NCBI GenBank assembly: GCA_949742895.1
Contig: CATJRT010000187.1
Span: forward strand, 1 to 15,225
Origin: an uncultured Eubacteriales bacterium
GTDB lineage: Bacteria; Bacillota_A; Clostridia; Oscillospirales; Oscillospiraceae
Direction: 5' to 3'
Length of the DNA: 15,225 nucleotides
Part shown: piece after piece, positions 1-6,517 of the stretch
Layout of the letters: every line of letters begins with the position of its first letter
Numbering within the stretch: position 1 is the first letter of the stretch
Notes under the pieces: generated by a model
Database searches by the model: none
Seen by the model: only the letters and a program-made list of their open reading frames with translations
Told to the model about the DNA's origin: nothing
Made by a program: the position numbers and the translations under genes

Positions 1-236
1 CAACCGGGAGATCCGCCGCCGCACCAGGGTGGTAGGTACTTTCCCCGATGGCAACTCCGCTCTCATGCTGGTCTGTGCCAGGCTCCGCCATGTGGCCGCT
101 ACCCAGTGGGGTAACAAGAAATACATGAATATGAAGCACTTGGAGGCAGTTTCGGAAGATACCTCCATTGCCGGTTGACCTCTTTCTCCCAGAACTTGCA
201 AACTTTTTTGCGCATTATTCTTGACAGTACCGGTCA
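1..236 (+). mobile_element. Right-hand end of an IS256-family insertion sequence
   Basis: The transposase 3' end plus about 55 non-coding bases up to roughly position 225-240 form one end of an insertion sequence whose rest lies left of the window. The boundary is placed where similarity of the minus-strand sigma-factor gene to normal sigma region 4 stops, at about 238. The AT-rich stretch at 200-230, which contains TTGACAGTACC, is the likely terminal repeat region. The exact terminal repeat and target duplication cannot be defined because the other end is not visible. Confidence 0.7.
2..178 (+). CDS. IS256-family transposase, C-terminal fragment (5' end outside window)
   Basis: An open frame enters from the left edge and ends at TGA 176-178, giving the last 58 residues of a protein. 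It contains RRRTRVVGTFPDGNSAL, then LRHVA, TQWG and KYMNMKHLE. This order (R-rich stretch, VG-FP--NSAL, Leu-rich RHVA, W) is the typical tail of IS256-type (MULE-related DDE) transposases, which end shortly after the helix following the catalytic Glu. The catalytic DDE residues lie upstream and are not visible. The gene stops about 50-60 bases before the inferred element end, as expected for this family. Whether the element is intact cannot be told. Assignment to IS256 rather than a relative rests on recognition of this tail only. Confidence 0.8.
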   Translation, partial: NREIRRRTRVVGTFPDGNSALMLVCARLRHVAATQWGNKKYMNMKHLEAVSEDTSIAG

Positions 237-666
237 GGAAAATGTCCGCGATTTCCCGGTTAGTGTACCCGTGGCTGTACTTCAACAGAATCAGTTCCCG
301 GTATCGGGGCGGGAGTTGGGAAATGCACCATGCCAGGTGGTGTTCCTCCTCCGGAAACACAGGGAGGGGGTGATCGTCAAACGGCTCCTCGTTTTCCCTC
401 CGTCCCCGCTCCCGCAGGAGGTCGATGGATTTGTTTTCGATGACAACGTAGATGAAGCCCCGCATTTTTGGGGAATCCAGCTCGGGGATGATTTTCATAT
501 TTTTTGCAATGCTTAAAAAGGCGTTATGTACAGCGTCCTCGGCGTCCTGCTCCCCGTGCAGGAGCTGCACGGCGGTCTTGAGCATGAAGCCGCGGTATTT
601 GTGGTAAAGCCTTTCGAACTTCACCTTATCCTCCGGGCTTTCTATGGCGCTCAGATAGACTATCAT
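236..666 (-). pseudogene. Small sigma-70 family factor, interrupted in region 4 by an IS256-type element
   Basis: The frame from ATG 666 starts MIVYLSAIESPEDKVKFERL. It then shows a sigma region 2 (HGEQDAEDAVHNAFLSIAKN, near residues 36-55) and the start of region 4 (LPPRYRELILLKYSHGYTNR followed by EIADI, near residues 115-141). After EIADI the expected second helix of the region 4 helix-turn-helix is replaced by insertion-sequence DNA. An in-frame ATG at 675 exists, but GGAGG at 679-683 lies only 2 bases from it and 11 from ATG 666. The opening MIVYLSAIESPED resembles the start of similar Oscillospiraceae factors, so 666 is preferred. About 143 native codons remain of an expected 165-190. 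Such factors belong to the ECF-like/SigI-like group in gut Clostridia, and the target promoters are unknown. The frame then runs on, antisense to the transposase, to the window edge without a stop. Confidence 0.75.
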
Positions 667-733
667 CGCCGGCATCACCTCCAGGGCGCATTGAGGGAGC
701 CGGTGTCCCGGTCCATCAGTCAAAGCGTGAATA

Positions 734-762
734 AGGATACCATAAAATGACACGCTTTTCAA
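734..762 (-). promoter_or_regulatory. Sigma-A type promoter of the interrupted sigma-factor gene
   Basis: On the minus strand TTGAAA (757-762) and TATCCT (734-739) are separated by 17 bases. The start codon of the sigma-factor gene lies about 65 bases further on. The sequence matches 5 of 6 consensus bases at -35 and 4 of 6 at -10, with ideal spacing. It lies in the 158-base gap between the regulator and sigma genes, where I saw no other element and no clear terminator for the regulator. Confidence 0.55.
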
Positions 763-833
763 GGTTGCGGATCAAATTGGCTCCGTGTTCCAATGATATC
801 CAGAGATGTGGCGCTGTTTTGCATGATTGGCCG

Positions 834-2489
834 TCATATTTCCCGTTCCTTCCCGTCCAGGCAGTTTTGCTTGGCGGCGGAAACGTCCAAATCAATTTCG
901 GACAGGTCAAACGCCTGTTCACTGATCTGTCCTGTGTGGCGCAGGATGATAATGGTGACGAAAATCTTCGCCGCCACCGGTAGCCGGGTGTAGTCCACCT
1001 GCATGATGGATTGAATCTTTTTCAGCCGGAAGTATAGAGTGTTTTTGTGGATATTCAGCTTTTTGCATACTTGGGAGGGGTCCTTGATGTCCAGTAGATA
1101 GAGATAAAGAGTGGGACCGAGCTCGGTGCCGTTCTCCCGGTCGTACCGGAACAGCTTCATGAAGGGCGGATAGCAGAAGGACATAAGGTCGGTGTCCCTG
1201 GCCACCCGGCTGATCATGTCGTAAAGCCGGAGGTTGTCGTAGAGATAGAAGTGCCCCTCAGGGTCGAAGCGCGACCCGAGTTGGATGGCAGTAAGGGCCT
1301 CCTGGTAATAGGCCGCCATGTCGTAGATAGAGTGGAACTCTGAGCTGATGCCGATTTTCAAATCGTTGCGGACAAAAAAGCTGTCCACCCGGCCGGTGGC
1401 ATAAGAGTCGGAGAAGTGACCTGGCTGGTCGCTGCACAGCAGGACGATGAGATTGTCCCGGATGCAGTAGATGCTGCCAGAGAAAATATGGTGGAGGTTG
1501 GCGGCCAGATTTTGCAGCTCGGAGCGCCGCTGGGCCGCTTTGGGGAAATATGCGGCAATGATGTGCAGACAGGGCAGAAGGGGCCAGCCATAGGCGGCCA
1601 GGCGGGGTTCCCACCGCTGGGCGGGGTCTGGGGAGCCGTCCAGCATGGCGGAGAAAAAGGTGGTGTAAAAGCTGGATTTATTGGTGGCATAAAAGTCCAT
1701 GCGTTGAAGAACGATGCTGATGAGCCGGGCGATCTTTTTCAGATAGAGCTGGCCCAGGGGAGGCAGATCCTCATTCGGGCGGAGGAACAGGCTAAAGGCC
1801 CCGGCAGTGGTGCTGCCGATGAGGATGGGAACGTGATAGTGCTTGAAGTCCTGGCCGGCTGGGGTGATAAGCACCGGGTCGGAGGAGTGCTTGTGCAGCA
1901 GGTTCAGATTTTGCTGCTCTTGGATGTGCCGGAAGTGCTCCGGGCAGACGTAGCCACTCTCCACATCCCGCATCAGCTCTGTGCTACCGTATTCGGCAAA
2001 GCCCTCCCGGTGGGACAGGGCGATGTAGGTAAAGCTGTTGTCCAACAGCCCCACGGGATGGCCATAGAAATCAGCGACCCACTGGGCCAGCCGGTTCAGG
2101 TCATCCTCCATGGCGATCAGCTCCATAAACTCCTGAAGCTGGCTGTTAAAGCGGATGGATTCCTGTAGGCTCTCCCGCAGGAGCTGAAACGTTGTTAGAA
2201 AGGCGTCCGCAGTATAGAGGCACACAATGTTGTTGAACAGGGCGGAGATGGCGGCGGGCGGCTCCCCGCCGCACAGCAGCACCACTGAAAGCTGCTTTGG
2301 TTTCGGCGGACGTACCTGGGGTAGCCACCGGAGCAGAGTAGACAGTGTGGCAAAATAGAGGGTGTCGGAGGACATGGCGTCGTCATATCGGTCCAGGTGC
2401 TCCACAAACAGATAATCGGGATTGCAGTTTTGTTGCAAAACGACGATTGGGCTGGAGTTTAATATTGCCAGAACATCCTTCCATAACAT
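834..2489 (-). CDS. PucR/CdaR-family transcriptional regulator
   Basis: This 551-residue protein ends in a PucR-type helix-turn-helix near residues 470-500 (KKLNIHKNTLYFRLKKIQ), the hallmark of the PucR C-terminal DNA-binding domain. The regions before it fit the family plan: an N-terminal sensory part (about 1-110), a central GAF-like part with FYGHPVGLLDNSFTYIALS near residues 165-185, and a diguanylate-cyclase-like/CdaR segment before the helix-turn-helix. No membrane segment is evident, so it should be cytoplasmic. Start ATG 2489 has GGAGG seven bases upstream. PucR-type proteins usually activate catabolic genes (purine, sugar diacid, amino acid use) in response to a small ligand. Divergent placement 256 bases from the hydrolase-ACP-transporter genes suggests that operon as its target, which is an inference. 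The ligand cannot be read from sequence. Confidence 0.85.
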   Translation of the reverse strand: MLWKDVLAILNSSPIVVLQQNCNPDYLFVEHLDRYDDAMSSDTLYFATLSTLLRWLPQVRPPKPKQLSVVLLCGGEPPAAISALFNNIVCLYTADAFLTTFQLLRESLQESIRFNSQLQEFMELIAMEDDLNRLAQWVADFYGHPVGLLDNSFTYIALSHREGFAEYGSTELMRDVESGYVCPEHFRHIQEQQNLNLLHKHSSDPVLITPAGQDFKHYHVPILIGSTTAGAFSLFLRPNEDLPPLGQLYLKKIARLISIVLQRMDFYATNKSSFYTTFFSAMLDGSPDPAQRWEPRLAAYGWPLLPCLHIIAAYFPKAAQRRSELQNLAANLHHIFSGSIYCIRDNLIVLLCSDQPGHFSDSYATGRVDSFFVRNDLKIGISSEFHSIYDMAAYYQEALTAIQLGSRFDPEGHFYLYDNLRLYDMISRVARDTDLMSFCYPPFMKLFRYDRENGTELGPTLYLYLLDIKDPSQVCKKLNIHKNTLYFRLKKIQSIMQVDYTRLPVAAKIFVTIIILRHTGQISEQAFDLSEIDLDVSAAKQNCLDGKEREI

Positions 2490-2745
2490 GAAAAAGCCTC
2501 CTTTTTTGATTGTGATATCAGTTTAGCATAAATTTTGCAAAAAGAAAGAAAAAAATTTTGTTTTAATCTCATCAAAAACAGTAAATTAATTTCGTCAAAA
2601 TATACAAAAAACATCTGGACATAATCGATCTTCTCAAAAAACTGTGTTGTAGAACAATGACGGGAGGACCGGGCAGCGTTAAGATAAAAACACAAAGGCA
2701 GCGGTCCAGGCCGCAGTCAATCAACACAGGAGGTATCAAGGAGTT
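2490..2745. promoter_or_regulatory. AT-rich divergent control region between regulator and hydrolase operon
   Basis: This 256-base gap holds the 5' signals of both divergent genes. It is strikingly AT-rich at 2500-2640 between GC-rich genes. It contains two near-identical boxes 23 bp apart (TCATCAAAA at 2569-2577 and TCGTCAAAA at 2592-2600), a looser third copy (TTCTCAAAA at 2631-2639) and a TGATATCA palindrome at 2513-2520. A possible minus-strand promoter is TTGCAA-17-TATCAC just upstream of the regulator. No convincing plus-strand promoter stands out, which would suit an activator-dependent operon. The boxes are candidate operators only. Confidence 0.45.
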
Positions 2746-4551
2746 ATGGCAGTGATGAAACCCGTTGACCATACACCCAGCGACGACCGCGAGCGCATCA
2801 TCGTCAAGAAGGTTTTTGACGGGGATGAGTACGACGTTGTGTACGTGAAGGGCACCCCCGGCAAGGACAAGGAAGAAATGGCCGCTATGCGGGCCAGCGG
2901 CAACGTGAACGCTGACCCTATGGCCGCCATGTTCAGCTACTGCGCCAAGCTCAATCCCCATACCTACCAGGCCGGCCCCGGCATCATCTGCGAGCAGGAT
3001 GTGGCTGTGCGGATGCGGGATGGCACCACCATTTACGCTGACATCTACCGTCCCTCCGACAGCACGGAGAAGGTGCCCTGCATCGTGTCCTGGGGCTACT
3101 TCGGCAAGCGCGCGGCCGAGGGCCAGGAGAACTGGAAGCTGATGGGCGTACCGCCTCAGACCGTGTCCACCATGGCCAAGTTCGAGTCCGCTGACCCTGG
3201 CTACTGGTGCCGCTACGGCTACGCTGTGGCCAACGTGGATGCCCGGGGTGTGGGCAATTCCGAGGGCTACATCAATATGTGGGGCAGCGAGGACGCCCAG
3301 GACGGCTATGATTTTATCGAGTGGGCCGCCGCCCAGGCTTGGTGCAACGGCAAATGCACCCTGTTTGGCAACTCCGGCGTATGCATGGCCAACTGGAAAA
3401 TCGCGGCCACTCAGCCCCCTCACCTGGCCTGCCTGGCCGCCTTCGAGGGCCAGTCCGACCTCTACCGAGAGAGCTACTTCTGCGGCGGCATCCCGAACCC
3501 CTCCTACGAGGCTAACATCGTCAAGGAGGTGGGCTGCAAGACCTTCATCGAGGACACCGTGGAGATGTGCTATCGCTATCCCGAATTCAACAGCTACTGG
3601 AAGGACAAGCAGGTGAAGTGGTCCCAGGTCAAGGTGCCCACCTACGTCACCGGCGGCTGGGTCCACCACCATCTGCGCGGCTCCATCGAGGGCTTCCGCC
3701 GCATCCGCTCCCCCAAGAAGTGGCTGCGCATCCACCGCGACTTCGAGTGGCCCGATTCCTACCGCAACGAGACGGTGGAGGAGCTGCGCAAGTTCTACGA
3801 CCGCTACTGTAAGGATATTTACAACGGCTGGGAGTTCACCCCCCGGGTCCGCGTGGACGTGATGGACGCCTATGACTACGACTACAAGCCCCGTCGGGTG
3901 GAGAAGGAATTCCCACTGAAGCGCACTGTGTACAAGAAGCTCTACTTGAACGCAGCCGGCATGGACGGCGGCTTCGAGCCCTTTGCTGCCGAGAGCGAGG
4001 TGAGCTACGATCCCAAGACCGAGACCACCCAGTTCGACATCCGCGTCAACGAGGACGTGGAGATCACCGGCTATATGAAGCTCCATCTGTGGGTGGAATG
4101 CCGGGGCCACGACAACATGGACCTGTTCCCCTGGGTGCTGAAGCTGGGCCAGAACAAGGAGTATCTGCCCATCGAGTGCATGGGTGCGCCCTACCGCGGA
4201 GCATGGGCCTTCCTGCGCTGCTCCTACCGGGAGCTGGACAGGTCCGCCACTGACTTCCAGCCCATCCACGCCCACCTGAAACGGGAGCCCTTCAAGCCCG
4301 GCGAAATCGTCCCCGTGGACATCGAGTTCTACCCCCACAGCCGCGTGTGGCACAAGGGTGAGTACATCAGCGTCCGTCTGGCGGGCAGGTTCATTAAGAG
4401 CGAGTGGTTCCACGACGTATCCATGGACCACGAGGTGGACAACGGCGACGGCATCCACGTAATCCACACCGGCGGCCAGTACGGCTCCTATCTCCAGATT
4501 CCCACCATCCCCCCGAAGTACACCAGCGGCGACTATGTTTACAAAGACTAA
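2746..4551 (+). CDS. CocE/NonD-family hydrolase (peptidase S15-like alpha/beta hydrolase)
   Basis: This 601-residue protein has the two-part plan of X-Pro dipeptidyl-peptidase / cocaine esterase relatives. The alpha/beta-hydrolase core starts with VRMRDGTTIYADIYRP (residues 89-103) and GYFGKR (117-122, possible oxyanion Tyr118). DARGVGNSEG (165-174) is the usual D-RG-G-S-G loop. GNS at 208-210 matches the nucleophile elbow. KWLRIHRDFEWPD (325-337) carries the likely catalytic His330. A beta-rich C-terminal domain follows from about 400. The residue aligned with the usual catalytic Asp in GGW-D appears to be His307. There is no signal peptide, so it should act in the cytoplasm on an ester or amide. 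AGGAGG at 2728-2733 lies 12 bases before ATG 2746 and AAGGAG at 2738-2743 lies 11 before ATG 2755, so the start could be either. It opens the operon. Substrate unknown. Confidence 0.87.
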   Translation: MAVMKPVDHTPSDDRERIIVKKVFDGDEYDVVYVKGTPGKDKEEMAAMRASGNVNADPMAAMFSYCAKLNPHTYQAGPGIICEQDVAVRMRDGTTIYADIYRPSDSTEKVPCIVSWGYFGKRAAEGQENWKLMGVPPQTVSTMAKFESADPGYWCRYGYAVANVDARGVGNSEGYINMWGSEDAQDGYDFIEWAAAQAWCNGKCTLFGNSGVCMANWKIAATQPPHLACLAAFEGQSDLYRESYFCGGIPNPSYEANIVKEVGCKTFIEDTVEMCYRYPEFNSYWKDKQVKWSQVKVPTYVTGGWVHHHLRGSIEGFRRIRSPKKWLRIHRDFEWPDSYRNETVEELRKFYDRYCKDIYNGWEFTPRVRVDVMDAYDYDYKPRRVEKEFPLKRTVYKKLYLNAAGMDGGFEPFAAESEVSYDPKTETTQFDIRVNEDVEITGYMKLHLWVECRGHDNMDLFPWVLKLGQNKEYLPIECMGAPYRGAWAFLRCSYRELDRSATDFQPIHAHLKREPFKPGEIVPVDIEFYPHSRVWHKGEYISVRLAGRFIKSEWFHDVSMDHEVDNGDGIHVIHTGGQYGSYLQIPTIPPKYTSGDYVYKD

Positions 4552-4561
4552 AAGCGCTTTT

Positions 4562-4587
4562 GTCCCCGCCCCGAGCGGGGTGGGGAC
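4562..4587 (+). other. Strong intercistronic hairpin after the hydrolase gene
   Basis: GTCCCCGCCCCG (4562-4573) and CGGGGTGGGGAC (4576-4587) pair over 12 bp with one G-U and a two-base loop. No T-run follows on the plus strand, so it does not look like a standard terminator. It may stabilise the upstream message or set a lower level for the downstream genes. The 125-base gap otherwise holds only the ribosome binding site of the carrier protein gene. Confidence 0.55.
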
Positions 4588-4676
4588 AGACAAAAAGCAG
4601 CGGAGGCGGCTGTGTTTATAACGACTGATTTGTCATGGTTCCGCCAAAAATCGATTATCAGAAAGGAAAACCTGCT

Positions 4677-4925
4677 ATGACCATTAACGAAGAAGCTATT
4701 GAGGCACTGTGCAAGAAAGCGGCCAGCCTGTTCGGCGGCCAGCCCTCCGACTACAGCGGCGACACCCGGTTCAATGAGGATCTCCACTTCAAGAGCGTCC
4801 ACTTTGTCCAGTTCAGTGCTGTACTGGAGGATGTATTCGATGTCGAGGTGCCCTACATGGAGTTCTGCAAGCTTCAGACCTTTGCCGAGGCCGGTGAGTT
4901 CATGCGGGAGAAGCTGGAGAGCTGA
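4677..4925 (+). CDS. Acyl carrier protein with a non-standard KSV attachment motif
   Basis: This 82-residue acidic protein has the size and pattern of a free-standing ACP: an N-terminal helix, EDLHFKSVHFVQFSAVLEDV around residues 34-53, then FDVEVP (54-59) and a closing helix. Ser40 sits where the 4'-phosphopantetheine Ser of the usual DSL motif lies, but the flanking residues are Lys39 and Val41 rather than Asp and Leu. The start at ATG 4677 is favoured because AAAGGA lies 9 bases upstream; the in-frame upstream ATG at 4635 would add 14 residues and has no good site. The ACP is flanked by a hydrolase and a transporter rather than fatty-acid synthesis genes, and a holo-ACP synthase gene lies at the end of the locus. 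I infer a dedicated carrier in a degradative or tailoring pathway, not the housekeeping AcpP. Loaded group unknown. Confidence 0.82.
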   Translation: MTINEEAIEALCKKAASLFGGQPSDYSGDTRFNEDLHFKSVHFVQFSAVLEDVFDVEVPYMEFCKLQTFAEAGEFMREKLES

Positions 4926-4962
4926 GCGCATTACCGCCCGTTCAAAAAAGAGAGGAATATAA

Positions 4963-6258
4963 ATGAATAAACAAAAAGGCATCAGCGTGTTTTTGCCCGC
5001 CTTCGGCGTGAAGGGCTGGGGCATTGCCATTATGGGCATGGCGTTCTACTACTTTTGGCAGGGTCCCATCCATGTGGCCGTCAACTTCTACTATGCGTAC
5101 TTCGAGGGGATGTTTGGCTGGAACAACACCCAGGTGTCCACCGCCGTCACCATCGGCCTGCTGATGGGTGTGCTGGGCATCTTCATCTGGGGCCCGCTGA
5201 ACAAAAAGCTGGGCGCGAAAGCCGTCTCTGTCATTGGCCTGCTGGGCGGCGCAGCGTCCACCATGATCTTCGCCCTCGCCCCCAGCATCGTCACGCTGTA
5301 CATTGCGGTCATCCTGTTCGCCTTCTTTGCCGTGGGCTATTCCCAGATCGGCGTGGCCACCTTTGCCGCTAACTGGTTCCCCCGTACCCGCGGTATGTAT
5401 ATGGGTATGGCCACCATGGGCATCACTGCCTCCAGCGCAACATTTACCCTGATTACCAGCATCCTGGTACCCAAATGGGGCCTGATGCCTACCCTGGCCA
5501 TGTTCTCCATCATTATGGTGGTGGTGGCCGTTCTGGTAGCCCTGTTCGCCAAAAACAACCCGGAGGAGGCCGGCGCCTGGCCGGACAACGACAAGACCGT
5601 TTCCCGTGAAGAGCTGATAGCCGAGGCCAAGGCTGCTGAGGAGTATAAAAAGCGCTCTCCCTGGACCCTTCAGGCTGTCCTCAAGTGCCCGTACACCTGG
5701 ACCATCGGCATCGGCTGGGGCCTGTGCATGATGGCGGCGGGCGGCTTCATTGCCCAGCTCGTGCCCACCCTGATTTCCTTCGGCCACGATCCCAACCTGG
5801 GCATCATCCTGCTCAGCTCCATGTGGCCTGCCGGCGTGCTGGGCAACTGGATCGGCGGCGTGGTGGACAACAAGTTCGGCACCCGCACTGCCTCCATCAT
5901 TTTTGCCGCCTGTGAGGTACTGGCCTGCGTGGGCCTGGTGGCGATGGGCAGCAGCGTGGTCGTAGCCACCGTCTGTACCGCCGTCCTCATGGCTGCCATG
6001 TCCGCCTTCTCTAACGTCACCGTGTCCATGGTCACCAACGTGTTCGGCCGTCAGGACTTCGAAAACGCCTGGCCCGTGGTGTCCGTGCCCTTCAAGGCGG
6101 TGGAGAGCTTTGGCCCCCTGGTTATCTCCCTGGTCGCCGCCGCCACCTCCTTCACCATCAGCTATGTGGTGCTGGCCGTAGCCCTGGTAGTTGCTATTGC
6201 TCTCATGCTGGCAACCACCACCAGGCAGATTGGAAGCCAGGTCCATGCAGGAAAGTAA
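4963..6258 (+). CDS. MFS transporter, OFA-like (oxalate/formate antiporter group)
   Basis: This 431-residue, strongly hydrophobic protein has about 12 membrane helices in two halves of six. They are joined by a charged cytoplasmic loop near residues 193-230 (KNNPEEAGAWPDNDK). The MFS loop 2-3 signature is present as GPLNKKLGAKA (about 77-87). WFPRTRGMYMGMA (about 138-150) matches the conserved helix 4-5 stretch of the oxalate/formate antiporter and related monocarboxylate carriers. AGAGG lies 7 bases before ATG 4963. The gene follows the ACP gene by 37 bases. The likely role is import, or exchange, of a small organic anion used by the neighbouring enzymes. The exact substrate is not readable. 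Its TAA stop is made of TA plus the first base of the palindromic element that follows, so the original C-terminus may have been slightly different. Confidence 0.85.
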   Translation: MNKQKGISVFLPAFGVKGWGIAIMGMAFYYFWQGPIHVAVNFYYAYFEGMFGWNNTQVSTAVTIGLLMGVLGIFIWGPLNKKLGAKAVSVIGLLGGAASTMIFALAPSIVTLYIAVILFAFFAVGYSQIGVATFAANWFPRTRGMYMGMATMGITASSATFTLITSILVPKWGLMPTLAMFSIIMVVVAVLVALFAKNNPEEAGAWPDNDKTVSREELIAEAKAAEEYKKRSPWTLQAVLKCPYTWTIGIGWGLCMMAAGGFIAQLVPTLISFGHDPNLGIILLSSMWPAGVLGNWIGGVVDNKFGTRTASIIFAACEVLACVGLVAMGSSVVVATVCTAVLMAAMSAFSNVTVSMVTNVFGRQDFENAWPVVSVPFKAVESFGPLVISLVAAATSFTISYVVLAVALVVAIALMLATTTRQIGSQVHAGK

Positions 6259-6422
6259 GAGCCTATCCCAGAATTAGACGTGCGCAGATAGCGCAGTCAG
6301 ATTTTACGCTGGGCAAGGCGATTTGACACAGGAATACTTTGTGTATTTCAAGTCAAATCAACGCAGCACAGCGGAAAATATGCAAGCTGGCTGTGTGCGG
6401 ATCATTTTGGGATTGGCTCTTA
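6256..6422. mobile_element. 167-bp palindromic MITE-like element
   Basis: The stretch begins TAAGAGCC and ends GGCTCTTA. The arms match imperfectly along their whole length: left AGAGCCTATCCCAGAAT against right, read in reverse complement, AGAGCCAATCCCAAAAT. A central hairpin GATTTGAC (6320-6327) / GTCAAATC (6352-6359) encloses a second one around AATACTTTGTGTATT. It has no coding capacity. Terminal TA on both sides fits a TA target duplication as made by IS630/Tc1-mariner-type transposases, suggesting a non-autonomous element. The left TA forms part of the transporter's TAA stop codon. As RNA it would fold into one long hairpin inside the operon message. Copy number in the genome is unknown. 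Confidence 0.72.
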
Positions 6423-6455
6423 GCCGGATATAGCAGCATAAGATCAAACTGTTTT

Positions 6456-6495
6456 GGGAGGGCCTGTCCGCGGGCGACGCAGGGCCGGCCCTCCC
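6456..6495 (+). other. Leader hairpin upstream of the metallo-hydrolase gene
   Basis: GGGAGGGCC (6456-6464) pairs perfectly with GGCCCTCCC (6487-6495) around a 22-base loop. It ends 7 bases before the AAGGAGG ribosome binding site (6503-6509). There is no T-run, so it is not a typical terminator. It may affect translation start or be a protein-binding inverted repeat. Confidence 0.45.
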
Positions 6496-6517
6496 CGCTT
6501 GTAAGGAGGAACAGCCC

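Noticed and set aside
175..750. Short plus-strand frames (113 and 74 residues) opposite the sigma-factor gene
   Set aside because: The minus strand reads as a sigma-70 family protein. The plus frames have no recognisable pattern.
1416..2168. 250-residue plus-strand frame inside the regulator gene
   Set aside because: It lies wholly within the PucR-type gene, which has a good start, length and helix-turn-helix.
2572..4593. 673-residue open frame on the minus strand opposite the CocE hydrolase gene
   Set aside because: It mirrors the hydrolase gene, whose GC-rich third positions suppress antisense stops. Its translation is low-complexity Val/Ala/His/Gly-rich with no family pattern and no ribosome binding site.
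4942..6246. 434-residue open frame opposite the MFS transporter gene
   Set aside because: The His/Gly/Asp-rich translation is the complement of membrane-helix codons, and the plus frame is a clear transporter.
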